The position numbers and the translations under genes were made by a program. A stretch of 64,000 nucleotides of DNA from Rhizodiscina lignyota (lineage: Eukaryota; Ascomycota; Dothideomycetes; Aulographales; Rhizodiscinaceae), in assembly GCA_010015805.1 (NCBI GenBank), contig ML978130.1:930001-994000 (forward strand), in the 5' to 3' direction. Shown here one piece after another: positions 35,823 through 47,791 of the stretch (position 1 is its first letter; every line of letters starts with the position of its first letter). The notes under the pieces were generated by a model that saw nothing but the letters and a program-made list of their open reading frames with translations, was not told where the DNA came from and did not search any database.

Positions 35823-37849
35823 TTAAAACCGTCCGTCGTCCTCTTTAATCATATCAGCGGCCTTCTCTGCGACGGCATACACAGTGGCCATGATATTCCC
35901 ACTGATGTGCGTGGGGAAGACGCTTGCATCCACGATTCTCAACTTCCTGGTCCCTTTGACTAACAATCGTTCATTCACCACTTCGCCCATGGCGGCCGTC
36001 CCGAGTGGATGGTACTGTGTATTACAATGCGATTTGACGTACTCCTTCAGCGTCTCTTCATCATTCAAATCCATATCCTCGGGCGGGTCGTGCCGTCTCT
36101 TAAGGAATTTCGCGAAATCGGGGTGCTCGGACACCTTTAGCAGGTATCGCATGCCGGCCATAAGGAGTTTGAGATCTAATGGGTTGCTAAGATATTGTGG
36201 GTCGATGGTAGGTTGCTGGAAAGGGTCCGCTGAGGCAATGTGAACAGTGCCGCGAGAAAGGGGGTGCTCGAGGCCTATGGCGGACGATATGGCGTACACT
36301 CCTGGCGCATTTTTGGCGAAAAATTCGGGCTGTGAATGTGAGGCGCTCCAGTCGGCTAACGCAGGACAGCAAAAGCATTGGATGGTAGCGAAAGTTGGGT
36401 CAGCCAGTTGCTTGGAAATAATCTGCAACGCCATCCTTAGTAATTGTGAATAGTACAAATAAAATATGGAAGCTGACCTGTTGCTGTGCTTTCCCGAAGG
36501 ATGTCTGAGCTGTCGAATCATTCTCGAGTTCGTTTAGAGTCTGCTGCAGTTCCTCTTTGCTAACGATGGACTCGTAGGACTTGAACCCCATGAGCATGAA
36601 TGGGTTAGAAAACATGCCTTTGCCGGTACTCAAAAATAGGTCTTGCTGCTCTTGTAGGAAATCCATTTCGTTCAACGCATCGAAAGACAGGTATCCGTCT
36701 TTGAGATCGTACGATGCACCAGAAATAATGTGGTCCTGGAGATTGGCACCAACCATTTTGTTGTCGACAACACAATCGATACCGACCTTCTTCAGCACAT
36801 CTGGATCGCCAATACCTGAGAGCTCAAGCAATTGCGGCGTTTTAAACACACCAGTTGCAAGAACGACTTCCTTGACAGCCTTAATTTCGTAAGACTTCCC
36901 GCCATGCGTAAACGCAACACCTTGCGCTTCCGTTCCATTTAGTAAAATCTTTGTCGCATATGCTTCCGTGAGAACTTTCAGATTCGGTCGACCAAGATTC
37001 GGTTGCAGGTACCCTGTCGCCGCATAGCTCCTTGTGCCAGGCTTATCAGAGCGATCTATGGCAGCCAAGCTTGAGTATACGCCAATGTGATCACCACCGT
37101 ACGCATCGATGAGAGTCTTGGGCCTACCACTAATCTTATCGGTGACTTTGACGAATGCTTCTTCATATTCGAAAACCTCCTCGTTGAAACTCGTGTGAAT
37201 TGGGCCATCGCTGCCTTGGACTTGGGCCGCCAGTGCATGAGGCCGGAAAGTAGGGTCCTTGTGTGCGATCGGAGGAAGATCAAGCTTCTGGTGCTTGCGG
37301 AAATAAGGCAAGAGGCCTTCCCAGTCCCAACCATCGCCACCGAACTTTGCCCACTCGTTGTAGTCATTCTTCGAGCCCCGCACATACATGACTATATTGT
37401 ACAGACAAATTAGTACATCTCAAAAGTCACCATCTGCATCTTAGAACAACTTACGATAGTTGATGGCGCTCGAGCCACCCAAGCATTTCCCGCGCGGTTG
37501 AGCAAAAAGTTTGTTGTTAGCGCCAGCCTATAATGTTTTCAGAAATCGCGCCTTGCATGACATAGAGAGGACAGAATACCTGAGGCACGCTCATCATCAT
37601 CCAATCGTAGGCCTCGCGACCAATAATGAGAGAGAAGGCATTCGGCGTCATTATCATCGGGTCATCCATCAGGTTCGGCCCGGCTTCGATGACACCGACT
37701 CGGACATCGGGATTCTCGGTCAGACGCGCGGCAACCACGAGACCAGACGTTCCTCCACCGACAATGACATAATCGTACGACTGAGACACAAACTCCTCCA
37801 CGCTACACAGAGCGGTGTTTGGGCGGCTCTCCGTGCGAGATTCCGCCAT
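35823..37849 (-). CDS. GMC-family FAD oxidoreductase, four exons
   Basis: Exons in coding order are 37849-37580, 37527-37455, 37391-36478 and 36422-35823, giving 618 residues. The introns are 52, 63 and 55 nt. The protein is a glucose-methanol-choline oxidoreductase using FAD. The dinucleotide loop is at residues 31-36 (YVIVGGGTSGLVVAARL), the GMC signature follows after the first splice (RGKCLGGSSAINYLMYVRG), and VVLATGVFKTPQLLELSGIG is present. The C-terminal active site has His557 (HPLGTAAMG) and His591 (VFPTHISGN). There is no signal peptide, so it is probably intracellular, like aryl-alcohol or choline dehydrogenase relatives and unlike secreted lignocellulose enzymes. The substrate is unknown. 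It is divergent from the iron-type dehydrogenase. Confidence 0.93.
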
Positions 37850-38807
37850 GATCGAAGTAATAAGAGACAGACAGTCGACAGTGGAGGATAGAGGCGTCAA
37901 GAAACTAAATGCATAAGAGCGATTGATATGTATGAGAGCGACCAACGGGGTTTTAAAGTCGCGTGAATAGCATAAAGAACGGCCGCTTGAAGGCGTTCGC
38001 ACAAATCTATCACAGCAGTGCTTACCAAATGCCTATATTTGGCAAATGCGTCTGATTGGACATTTCTAAAATCCGCCCTCTGTAAGAATAAAGCCATGGC
38101 CCCGCCGTTCGCCGTGGAAGAGCGGAGGCCTTTTTGATCATGGTCCTAAACCAAATTGACAACGACTTGAACCGGAGAGGGCTTAGTGAGGGAATCTTGG
38201 CGAAGGAACTGGTTCCCCGGGGGTGCGGCCGCAACGTTTTAAAAATGAAGCAAACAGTAAGATGCACTAGGAACCCTTAGAAACATGAAAGTTTCAGTAA
38301 TACAACCGCTTCCAGAGTGCGGAATTTTACTAGAAAGAGAGGTGATGTGCAATGAAGATGAAAGGAGGGGAGGTCGGAGTAATTACGTGTCATCATTCCG
38401 ATCCCGATTTTGTAGAGCGTTCACGGGCCGACTTTTTAGACCAATCGTTGAGAGTAAACTCGCTGTTACTACTACCTCCACGAGACGTATATAAATCATG
38501 GCCATAACAAGAGAAATTCCTTCTTCGTCTTGTATGCAACTGCGGGTCTTAACTTTACGGTCATACACGATTCAATTGGGAACCTTACCATTTTTTAAAA
38601 TCTTACATCATCTTCGCAAATCACTCTCCAAACCGCAAGATCCAAGCTCCAATCCAAGACCTTCTCCACGCTCCTCTAACTGTTTTGGGAACCAAAGAGG
38701 CTCAGAATAAAGATACGCGACCGAAGAGTTGGAACGTAGATTTAGCCGAGTCTGATCCGTTTCACGCTATACCCAATAGCCATCGTATATGTTTTAGGAT
38801 CATCATT
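37850..38807. promoter_or_regulatory. Divergent promoter region between GMC and iron-type dehydrogenase genes
   Basis: About 960 bases between two divergent metabolic genes. A TATATAAAT box at 38488-38496 points towards the dehydrogenase gene and would give a leader of about 280 bases. No other gene is seen. Confidence 0.5.
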
Positions 38808-40128
38808 ATGGGCAGCTCGCAAGAAACGTACCGCCTTTCGTTCCCAGATCACAAGCCGACACCACCATACACCCATGTCTCTTATGGCCTTCCTTTTACG
38901 GAAGCTGTTGCAAAGCACGTGACGGAAACGTTCCGCGGAAAACGAGCGTACATCCTCGCCTCGCCCAGTATTACCAAGCAAACTTCAAATACGGCCGACC
39001 TTGAGAAGGCTCTTGGACCACGACATGCAGGGACATGGCTCGGCATTCCACCTCACACGCCATGGGATGCTCTGGTACCCATCATCAACGACATGCGAGA
39101 GAAGAAAGCCGACTGCTTGGTGACTCTCGGTGCCGGTAGCCTCTCAGATGGAGCGAAGGCCATCAAATATGCGTTGGCAAACAACGTTGCGACTATCGAG
39201 GATATGGAGGCTCTGGTAGCTCCAACAGAAAAGGACCTTGAGATGGGTGGCGAAGCACTGGATCGATCCACCATGGGCAACGAGCCTGAAATCCCGGTCA
39301 TCATGGTTCCCACATCCCTCTCAGCTGGAGAATATTCTCGGTTTGCTGGAATAACTTCGCCAAAGACGAAGGCCAAGGCCCAGTTGTTCCATCCAAAGAG
39401 TAAGAGGAGCATTTGATCTGCCTTAAAGACTGAGGCTGACGAAAGCAGTGTACGCATCTTTGATCGTGCTCGACCCTGCTCTTACAACCACCACGCCTGA
39501 ATGGGTCTGGCTGAGCACAGGTGTCCGCGCAATTGACCACTGTTGCGAGTGTTATTGTTCGCCGCACGGAAATGCGGAAGTCGACGCTGCGGCGGAAAAG
39601 TCGCTGAAAAAGCTTCTGACAAACTTGCCAATCACTAAACGCGATCCACAAAATCTGGATGCAAGACTCCAATGCCAGCTAGCTGCGAATTATATCATGA
39701 ATAACCTCCTGTGGGCGCCAGAGGTTCTCATGGCCGGTGCTAGCCACGGCATTGGCCATCAGCTCGGCCCGTTGGGTGTCGGTCATGGACAGACTAGCTG
39801 CATCCTCCTTCCAGCAGTAATGAGATACAACAAGAAAGTCAATGAAGAAAAGCAAGAGAAGCTAAAGAATGTAATATGGCAAGAGCCAGCAGTAGCCGAA
39901 ATGTTGACTGACTCTGGCCTGAAGCAAGATGAGAGCGACCTCGCCGACGCACTAGACAAGGCTTTCAGGATATTGGGCATGCCAAGGAGCTTAAAGGAGG
40001 TTGGCGTCGGAAGAGATCAGTTCGATATGCTTGCACAGAACAGTTTGAGAGATGTATGTTGCATTGTGAACCCTATTCCATTCACAGACAAGGAGCAAGT
40101 CTTGGAAATATTGGAGAAGTGTCTATAA
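38808..40128 (+). CDS. Iron-type alcohol dehydrogenase / maleylacetate reductase-like
   Basis: Exons 38808-39399 and 39449-40128 (intron 49 nt) give 423 residues. The protein belongs to the iron-containing alcohol dehydrogenase superfamily, in the branch that includes maleylacetate reductase. The NAD-binding region has LVTLGAGSLSDGAKAIKYA (about residues 105-123), and the conserved IMVPTSLSAGEYSRFAGIT follows. Likely metal ligands are His228 (GVRAIDHCCE), His297 (GASHGIGHQLG) and His310 (VGHGQT). Maleylacetate reductases reduce maleylacetate to 3-oxoadipate at the end of hydroxyquinol and chloroaromatic breakdown. The true substrate here is not proven. A frame-compatible ATG at 38685 would add 41 residues with no family support. 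Confidence 0.88.
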
Positions 40129-41270
40129 TGGAAAGAGACGTGGCTCGAAATGCCGCGGAGGGGATGGTAAAGGTGCATACATACTGGTTATGTGCAAGAT
40201 CTTTGGCTTTTCAAAAGCAGTGCAACTCTACCCCAGATATGGACGCTTGTGATGCTTATGAAAACAACTTTCACAAACCCACATTTTGGATCGGCTTGCA
40301 TGATTAAAGAAATGAGAATTGTTGCTAGTTTGTAGATGAAATTTTACACGAAGGAGAGGAGAGATGTGCTGCTTGGGGGAAAAGAGAGATTTTCATTCGC
40401 CCCTTTAGGCCATTTCTGGCCCACGTGGGGGTTCCTGTCTGGCTATCGTAATCATACAAATGATGCCTTATATCCAAATGAAATAAGCACTTTTATAAGA
40501 GCCTCATCTTCTCCTCAGTATTCAATCCATAAACAAGCAGTATAATAACGAGAAAGATTGTATAGAACTCCTCATGGCTGAGATATACTGGAATGTGAAG
40601 GCTTGTGTTGTCTGGCTTAGACTTTCCAAGGCTGGCAGCAGCGCGGCTTGTCTCTACCTTGACGAAGCTATGTGTCCCAAATCCTACTTCACACGAGTGT
40701 AACCAGTTTGTTCCAGTCTCAAAACTATGCCGCTACGGATAAAGTACGAAACAATTGATGAATTATAAAGAATCATGATGATTGTGAAGACATTTACATA
40801 GTTCGTAGGGTCATGCCGAGGACGTTTTGCCGTGAAACCCCGGCTCCGCCTCGCTTGGGGTAAATCTACCTACCCTCTTCCTCTTCTTGCTTTACGCCCA
40901 CAGAGGCTACGTATATGATCAATTTCAGAGACTTATAGATCCACGTAAGCGCGCTTATTAGAGTCGGTAGCTGAAACTCCAGCGATTCACACTTAATATG
41001 CCGTGATGACAGAGAACAACCAGTCTGACCTAAAGCGTGACTCTGTAACCCGAATAGTTTCGCGCGCGTTATAGAGGTTGTGGGAAGCTGGAAGGCTTCT
41101 TCCCAAGGTATAGAATAACAATAGCGGGCACCTCTCTATCGGGATCTTTAGAGTCCACTATATACTAACAAATAGACTATTCGAATGGCCTGGGCGACAT
41201 CCGTCAAAGGCCCTAACAGAAATACTCGCCGCAATCTTCACCAACGATTTCTTAAAATTCCAGTTACTAA
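40129..41270. other. Intergenic region, no gene seen
   Basis: About 1.1 kb between two genes on the same strand, with AT-rich patches and no recognisable gene, repeat or RNA. It should contain the transporter promoter. Confidence 0.45.
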
Positions 41271-43134
41271 ATGGGGAAGAAAGACATGGACCGTAAAGTG
41301 TTGACGAGCGTGGAATCGATAAGCTCAGAGCATGATGTCAATAATGACAATGACGGGAAGGAGATTGATCAGAGAAGTGGGCATGAAGCGCGGGAGTCAT
41401 GGCGGCGGGATCTTAAAGCGAATCCGAGGGCATTGATGTGGTGTGAGTCTTCCGCTGCTATTTGATGGCAGAAACCGATGACAAAAACCAGGTGTATACG
41501 TCCTCTTTACGACAGTGATGTGGGGATATGACGGACTGGCTGGTACAGTGAGTTTATCGATGCCTATTTCTCTTCCAAGCTACAGCGTTTCAGATCGTAC
41601 TCGCCATTCCTCGATTCCGACAAGACTATGGCAACAGATTCCAAGGCCAATTCGTCGTCTCCGCTGGCTGGCAGCTGGCATTTCAGGGCGGGTCGTTGGT
41701 GGGATTTATATGTGGTGGTGTAGCAACAGCCTTTCTGTCCAAGAAATGGGGACGGCAGCTGTCTATGTTCCTTGGCTACTGCAAGTCTGCCTATTCTCAC
41801 TCGTCTCCTCGGAACTAACAGAAGCTAGTATTCACCATCTTCGGAGTCTTACTACAGTGGTTATCAGGCGGATCCCCAGCAAATCTAATCATGTTCACGG
41901 CTGGCAAACTGCTGACAGGCATTCCGCTCGGAATCTTCATCACCATCGCTCCCACCTACTGTGCTGAAGTCGCCCCCATGACACTACGCGGCGCCGTCAC
42001 AGCAGCCGTGAACTGGAGCATCGTCTTCGGGCAGTTCCTCGCATATATCGTCATGCGACAAACGCAATCTCTCCCCGGCGCAAACGCGTATCGCATCCTC
42101 TTCGGTGTGCAATGGTTCTTCGCGGCCCTAGCATTAGTAGTATTACCATTCTTCCCAGAAAGCCCGTATCACCTCCTCGCACAGGGCCGAGTGACGAAAG
42201 CGAAAAGAAATATTTGGAGGCTGTATGGGAGCGAGGTCGATGCGGAGCAGCGGATGGCGGAGATTATGAAAAATGTCGCAGTGGAGAACGACATTAAGAG
42301 CAAGTCGTCGTTTGCAGAATGTTTCAGGGGCAGGAATAGACAGAGGACTTTGATTGCGATGAGTACTTTTCTTGTGCAGGCTATGTGTGGGATTAGCTGG
42401 ATTGTTGGGTAAGTCGGTAAACGCTGGGTTTTCGTTTCATGAACTGATGCTTGTGTCAAGTTATATGGGCTACTTCCTCATGCTCGGCGGGCTCAGCACC
42501 TCAACGGCACTTGACGCGAGTGTTGCTCTGTCAGGTCTCATGTTGATCGGAAACATGTTTGGTTGGATATTCATAGAGAGATTTGGCCGTCGTGGTACTG
42601 GCCTATGGGGTAAGTGAGACCATTCCAGCACCATGAACTCTGCTGGCTGTTGAATTCATGTACTAACCCTCAACAGGCGCAATCGTTCTCACCGGAGCCC
42701 TCTTAATGATCGGAGTCACGTCTACCATCACCACCCCTGGCGCAATCTGGGCTCAAGTAGCCTTCATGGCTGTCTGGGCCTTTATGTATCAAGCAACTAT
42801 CGGCTCCGTCGCCTGGCCCATCGTCACCGAAGTTTCTCGTTCATCATTGCGAGGGCATACTCAGTCGTTGGCGACCGTTGTGAATGGACTCGCAGGAGCT
42901 ATTTCAGGCGTCGCGCTGCCTTTTCTCATGAATCCAGATCAAGCCAACCTTAAAGGAAGGATTGCTTTTATTTACGGAGGGTTTTTAGGGCTTGCAAGTG
43001 TGTATATCTGGTGGAAGTGGCCAGAAACAAAGGGCTTGCGGTTTGCGGAGATTGATGAGCTATTTGAGACGGGTGTTGCGCCGAGAAGGTTTGGGCAGGC
43101 CAAACTGAAGAAAAATGTACACGCGCTGAGTTGA
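41271..43134 (+). CDS. MFS sugar transporter-family protein, six exons
   Basis: Exons 41271-41442, 41492-41547, 41594-41780, 41829-42408, 42461-42609 and 42677-43134 give 533 residues. The protein is a 12-helix member of the sugar (and organic acid) transporter family: MWGYDGLAGTIVLAIPRF at helix 1, SKKWGRQLSMFLGY, GKLLTGIPLGI, APMTLRGAVTAAVNW, FFPESPYHLLAQGR, IERFGRRGTGLWG and the end KWPETKGLRFAEIDELFE. The third intron (41781-41828) starts with GC (GCAAGT), a rare but valid donor. No GT donor in the area keeps the family sequence, and the branch site CTAAC is clear. The substrate is unknown; the context suggests a carbon source handled by the neighbouring oxidoreductases. Confidence 0.92.
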
Positions 43135-43199
43135 ACTGCACATGGATTATTTAATACGCACCGTTGGCACGATTTTTATGGGACACGGAATCAGTCATT

Positions 43200-44333
43200 T
43201 TAGAAAATGGCGATCGCATTCGGCGGGCTTGCAATGCCTCCGGGAACCTAATGAACTCAATCAATTAGGGAATACATATCAGGTTGGCTTGGGACACTCA
43301 CCTTCAACGGCACACTTGTCACAAAGAACGAATACCTCTTCAGTCTCTTGCACTCCTCTGAAAGTCGCTCCAAGTCGAACATCTCTCCGAGGGGCAATCC
43401 CCAACCAGCAAGGGCCCACTGATGGATTGTCACACCAGGCTCATTGTACGGCCCTTGCTGGGGGCCACGCTCAAGACTCGGTGAATCACTCGCAATCGCG
43501 GAAATGCCGCTCTCCCAAATCCATCTCAGACTGTCCTTGGTCGCTTCAACGCCTAGCAAGCCCTTTGGCTGCCTGTCTGGAAAAGCCACTTGCTCGCTGG
43601 CGGAAAGCGTGTTGTACTTGGCGCTAAAGCCAACGCGGATGAATAGGATGTCGCCCTGCTTGATAGTGATATTTTGCTCCGCAATGATGGCCTTGATATC
43701 CTTCAGCTCGACTGCATTGGTTTGGAAAGGGTCACGATGAATGTTATTGCGCTGCGCCCAGTCGAGCCAGTCGAGGAGGACGCCACGGCCAACGATGCCA
43801 CCGTTTTCGGTCCAGACTTTGTCATACTATTAGAACTGTCGATTATTTTGATTCAGTTGGCGTGGGAAGTACCATTAATTCCTAGATTCTCATTGTTCTC
43901 GAAGTCTTCCTGTGAGTTTCCGTTGTAGAACTTCGCCTCTTTCTGATATGCTGTTGGCTCAATCAGTATGTATATTTCCCCTAGATAAAAGTAAAATACC
44001 GTAATGTCTGAATCCATCCCATTGGGTGCTGCTCTGCGTGTTCATATCAAGATGATCGTCATTTCCCACCAATCCCTTGGGGCCGAGGCTGAGGATTGTG
44101 TGCTTGAAGACCTGACGCTCGAAATTGGGATATTTGGGCTTATCCAACGGCCAATCTAAGGACACACTAATTCCTTCTTTGATCTCAGTTGCTGCAGCTT
44201 TTCTGGTAGCGGGGGTGATCAAATTGAGTCTTCCCATCTGATCTTTATCCCCGAAAAGACCCCATGCATTTCCCGGGGGTCCATCTTTCCGCAGGGGTAG
44301 ATCGTCGAACGAAGGCAGTTTGAATTCAGACAT
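43200..44333 (-). CDS. Cyclase/metal-dependent hydrolase (PF04199-like), four exons
   Basis: Exons in coding order are 44333-44000, 43950-43873, 43816-43302 and 43247-43200, giving 324 residues. The introns are 49, 56 and 54 nt. The protein matches the fungal branch of the cyclase/kynurenine-formamidase-like hydrolases: GDKDQMGRLNLITP, the conserved NTQSSTQWDGFRHY that replaces the bacterial HxGTHxDxPxH, NGGIVGRGVLLDWL, ALAGWGLPLGEMFDLE and a final exon ending PGGIASPPNAIAIF. Family members hydrolyse amides or lactones, and the fungal forms have no assigned substrate. It converges with the transporter, only 65 bases between stops, and closes the run of five metabolic genes. Confidence 0.92.
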
Positions 44334-44980
44334 GTTGACGAGATTATCTCCTTAGGCTATTTGAAAATTAACTTGAGTGAGTTTTCGAATTGAGGAGGAG
44401 TATGAAATGTTAGAAGGACTCTTCAGCTCCGTTTCCTTTGCCGGATTGCCGATGAGGAAAGGCTATTCGAGACGAGTGGGAGATGTACACTTGTACCATC
44501 GACAATGAAGCTCTCAGAAGCTCCAATAGAATTGAACATGTCTCCTACGGCTTGATTATGCACCTGGGTCATAGCCTCCATGCCTGAATTGTGAAAATGG
44601 CAGACGGGAGGAGAGGATATGGACTCGGTGGTGAAGGCGGACAAGCACGGTCCCCCGAAAAGAGTTGCATGTGGCGTGACATCACAAGCACAGATCATCT
44701 TGAACTACAAACTTTGTCCACGCGACATTTCGCGACATTTCAACGACATTTCGCAATTGATTCCTGAAACGTGAGGGTGATTTTTCAAGATGAATACTGT
44801 AATGATTGCCCATGTCTTATCTAAAAGCCCCAGCTAATAATGAAGCGCAGATCAGATCAGTAGGGTATGCGAGCTTCCTGAAGTTCCTCGATCTCAAAGG
44901 ACACGACTGACCTGCGACAGCTATGGGTGGGGCGTTCTCGTACTCGGTACAGCAGCATTAACTGACTTATATACCCTACG
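44334..44980. other. Intergenic region, no gene seen
   Basis: About 650 bases between divergent genes. A minus-strand frame of 91 codons (44423-44698) has no domain and was not accepted. Short direct repeats of CGACATTTCG occur at about 44720-44755. Confidence 0.4.
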
Positions 44981-45337
44981 ATGCTCAAACCCTCACTGAC
45001 ATCCCATCTCTCCCTCACAGCCGGCGGCGGCGCCTACTACTTTGCAAAACGCTCCATCGCCTCCGACCGCGAAGCGCGCGCACAGACTGAGCTCGAGCGG
45101 CGGCAGCGGCAAGAGCAAATGCGACGGCAAGAACGATTACTACAAGCCTCCCCATCTTACGCGAAACCACCGATGACACGGAACGGTGAACACAGCGGGA
45201 ACCCGAGCTACGAGGCAAGCCAGGATCCAGCACCGATAAGTCATGCGCCGAGCACGGAGGGTGAGCGGTTGAAGGATAAGAGCAAGTATGAGGCTAGCGA
45301 GCCGTGGAGAAGTCGGAAGGGAGATCGATTCAGTTGA
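44981..45337 (+). CDS. Small DUF4748-like protein
   Basis: An open frame of 118 residues. The segment GGGAYYFAKRSIASDREARAQ followed by a charged Arg/Gln/Glu helix matches small fungal DUF4748-type proteins, which are short, helical and often predicted to be mitochondrial or membrane-linked. The rest is polar and disordered, ending GDRFS. The ATG at 44981 lies before a Ser/Leu/Thr leader. An alternative start at 44922 with an intron ending at the CACAG just before the glycine run is possible, because that stretch looks like a splice acceptor. Function unknown. Confidence 0.62.
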   Translation: MLKPSLTSHLSLTAGGGAYYFAKRSIASDREARAQTELERRQRQEQMRRQERLLQASPSYAKPPMTRNGEHSGNPSYEASQDPAPISHAPSTEGERLKDKSKYEASEPWRSRKGDRFS

Positions 45338-47791
45338 CCTGGGGTTGAACAGTGTGCGCAGGAGGGAAGGGTGCGAGTGGAGCTACAGAGGCAGTGGGAG
45401 TCAGATACCATCACAAAGACTGGAGATGACAAGATATGGAATCTGCAGGCTTTCATTGAATTGCGCCCATTCCAGCATAGACGCACAGATAAGTTTGGGC
45501 GGGTGTACGATCAAGCCGAGTCTACTTCAATCCGGTGAAATCTTACTTCCTTATATGGCGGTGTGGCGGCTGCATCGGCGCAAAATAGTACGATTGGGCC
45601 AGCATGTCTTTGGCCTATTCCAGGATCTCTCGCAAAGATCTAGGAGAGATTACGAAAGTCTCTGTGTCTACCTGGTCACTATTCTACTGGAGTTATAGCG
45701 TCAATTTTTAAAATCTCTTCTCCTCTATGTCCACATACCCAGGTTGCCGATGTTGCTTACTTTGGGATCTCTTTCAGAGACTTGGAATTGCGCTCTGGCT
45801 TTCATATCCTTGTTTAACGACTGTTTACAAGGCGTCCTCGCGGCTCGCAAGAGTTACCCTCCCTCGAACTTGGCTTCAAGACGCCGCCAATCACCAGTCC
45901 ATAGTTATTGCTATCGATTGAATGGGAGGGCGAGTCCTCCATCGCCATGAACTCCCTCCAGATCCCGCCAGTCGGGGGAGCATCGGTAAAATATCGGCAC
46001 CACTCTCTTGAATGTCTCCATAGTCACCTGACAGTCGGTATATTTGTATATCTTTCAGGTGCCTTCAGATATATCTCCTCCAGTCTTACTGGTCTTCCGC
46101 CTCTCCAGAACTTTTCTTGAGCCCATTAGCTCCTCGTATATGGAGTACATTGAAATCAAGCTGAAATCCTGAATTGACACAGACAGGGTATGTACTCAAT
46201 TTGTTCACCTTGAGAACTTTTGGAGAGCGAAATGTGCAGCCCGCGAGATAAAGGAATGGCATATTCGGCTATGTATAATGGAAATAATTTCATTTCTCAT
46301 CCTCTATTTTAGCATCTTCACGTCGCCCCCCGCTGGAGTTTGTGCAAGCATCGCAAAAGCAATGGGCTGGCACAAACAGAATCAAAAGAGTCAACAGACT
46401 ACAATATACGGAATAGTGCCACAAACCGATGATGAGATAGCACAATTATGTCCTCGTCGGCCATAGTAAGAACCGAATGCCGACGTTAGCGCGATGGAGA
46501 CAGTCTACGGCGCAGGACGCGCGCCCAATTGAAAGAGTAACACCCGACCCGAAATTTAGTATGAGCGGCGAGCCCAACATGCGTAGTTTGCATACTTCTA
46601 GAATAGCATTTATGATTCCGACGACCACACAAGCGACATTGACGCCTGAGATTGAACGTTGTGTTCACGTCCCAAGCTATCTCAGGTTCGAATGCTGCCA
46701 GACAATTGCAGACTGATCCAACTCGTGATGGCTAAAAGTGACGAGCCGATGGCAGTACGTGTTGGGAACACCATGCTGTCGAAGGCGACCGCCGACACTA
46801 GAGCCCAACTGATACATCGAGGTGTAAGTATGCAAATTTGTTGGGAAACAGTGGGCATGAATGACACGAGATTATGCAGCAGCTAGTACCTGATCAACGT
46901 TGGTCTGCAAGTAGAGATCGTATGCCACATCTGATAAGTTATGGCCGGCGTGATGATATCATGATCGGGAAACTTGATCGGTTTGCAGTTTGGACTCGTT
47001 GCACCTAGGGGCCCGGATTGAAATGCCGACGCAGGACTAGTGCAAAGCGAAAATAGACTCGAATGTACATACTAGGCTTCGGCTATACTGCTTATAGACA
47101 ATTGTCTTGTGGCTGCTTTCCGATTCGCCGTCAAGTGTGTAAATTTTGCAATTCAAGGCGGATGCCTCTATGGCTCGCCAAATTGGAGCTAGGTGGCCCT
47201 TCACCAATTGAATAAAGTGACGGTGGTCGCCGATATCGCAACGCCATCGGGGAGCACGGGAGAAGTGATCCAATACAAAGATGTCTTTTCTTTCGTCGAA
47301 GGTCATTGGGCACGGACGATCAAACGGATATGTCCGAATTGTGGAAAAGTGCTCGGAACAACGAACAAGACATTGATGATTTGTCTTTGAGTGGCATAAT
47401 ACGAGCAATTGATGTCTCTCTCGTCGTATTTGATTTAAGACTTTCCAACACTTTCTTTATCGATATCAATGTGTATTGGAGGGTGGTAGCCAACGTTGAC
47501 TCGAACGACGGGCATGAAGAGTCTCCCGATATCGTGAAAATGATGCTAAACCAACCATTAGACGCGTCGGAGCAAATTGTCGTACGGTTTATGGTCTTGT
47601 TAAACCTTCGCCTCGTTGATAGGATGCGCTTATGCCAACGTGCATAGAGGTGTACCGTACGCCTCATTTCGATTGCTCGCAGAAGCGTACGCTTCGGGTC
47701 GAGGAACGCGTTCAATCGAGGTAGTAATTGCGCACGCAGTCGAGTGACAGTTCGAGTAAGACATGTGGTAATGAGGACCGAATAGCCCAGC
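45338..47791. other. Gene-poor stretch of 2.5 kb
   Basis: No convincing gene. Open frames on both strands are short, mutually overlapping and without recognisable domains. The sequence may be old degenerate repeat DNA, given the retroelement-related frame that follows, but I found no terminal repeats or coding remnants to prove it. Confidence 0.4.

Noticed and set aside
44423-44698. A 91-codon minus-strand frame upstream of the cyclase gene
   Set aside because: No domain, and it lies in the cyclase promoter; no splice joins it to the cyclase.
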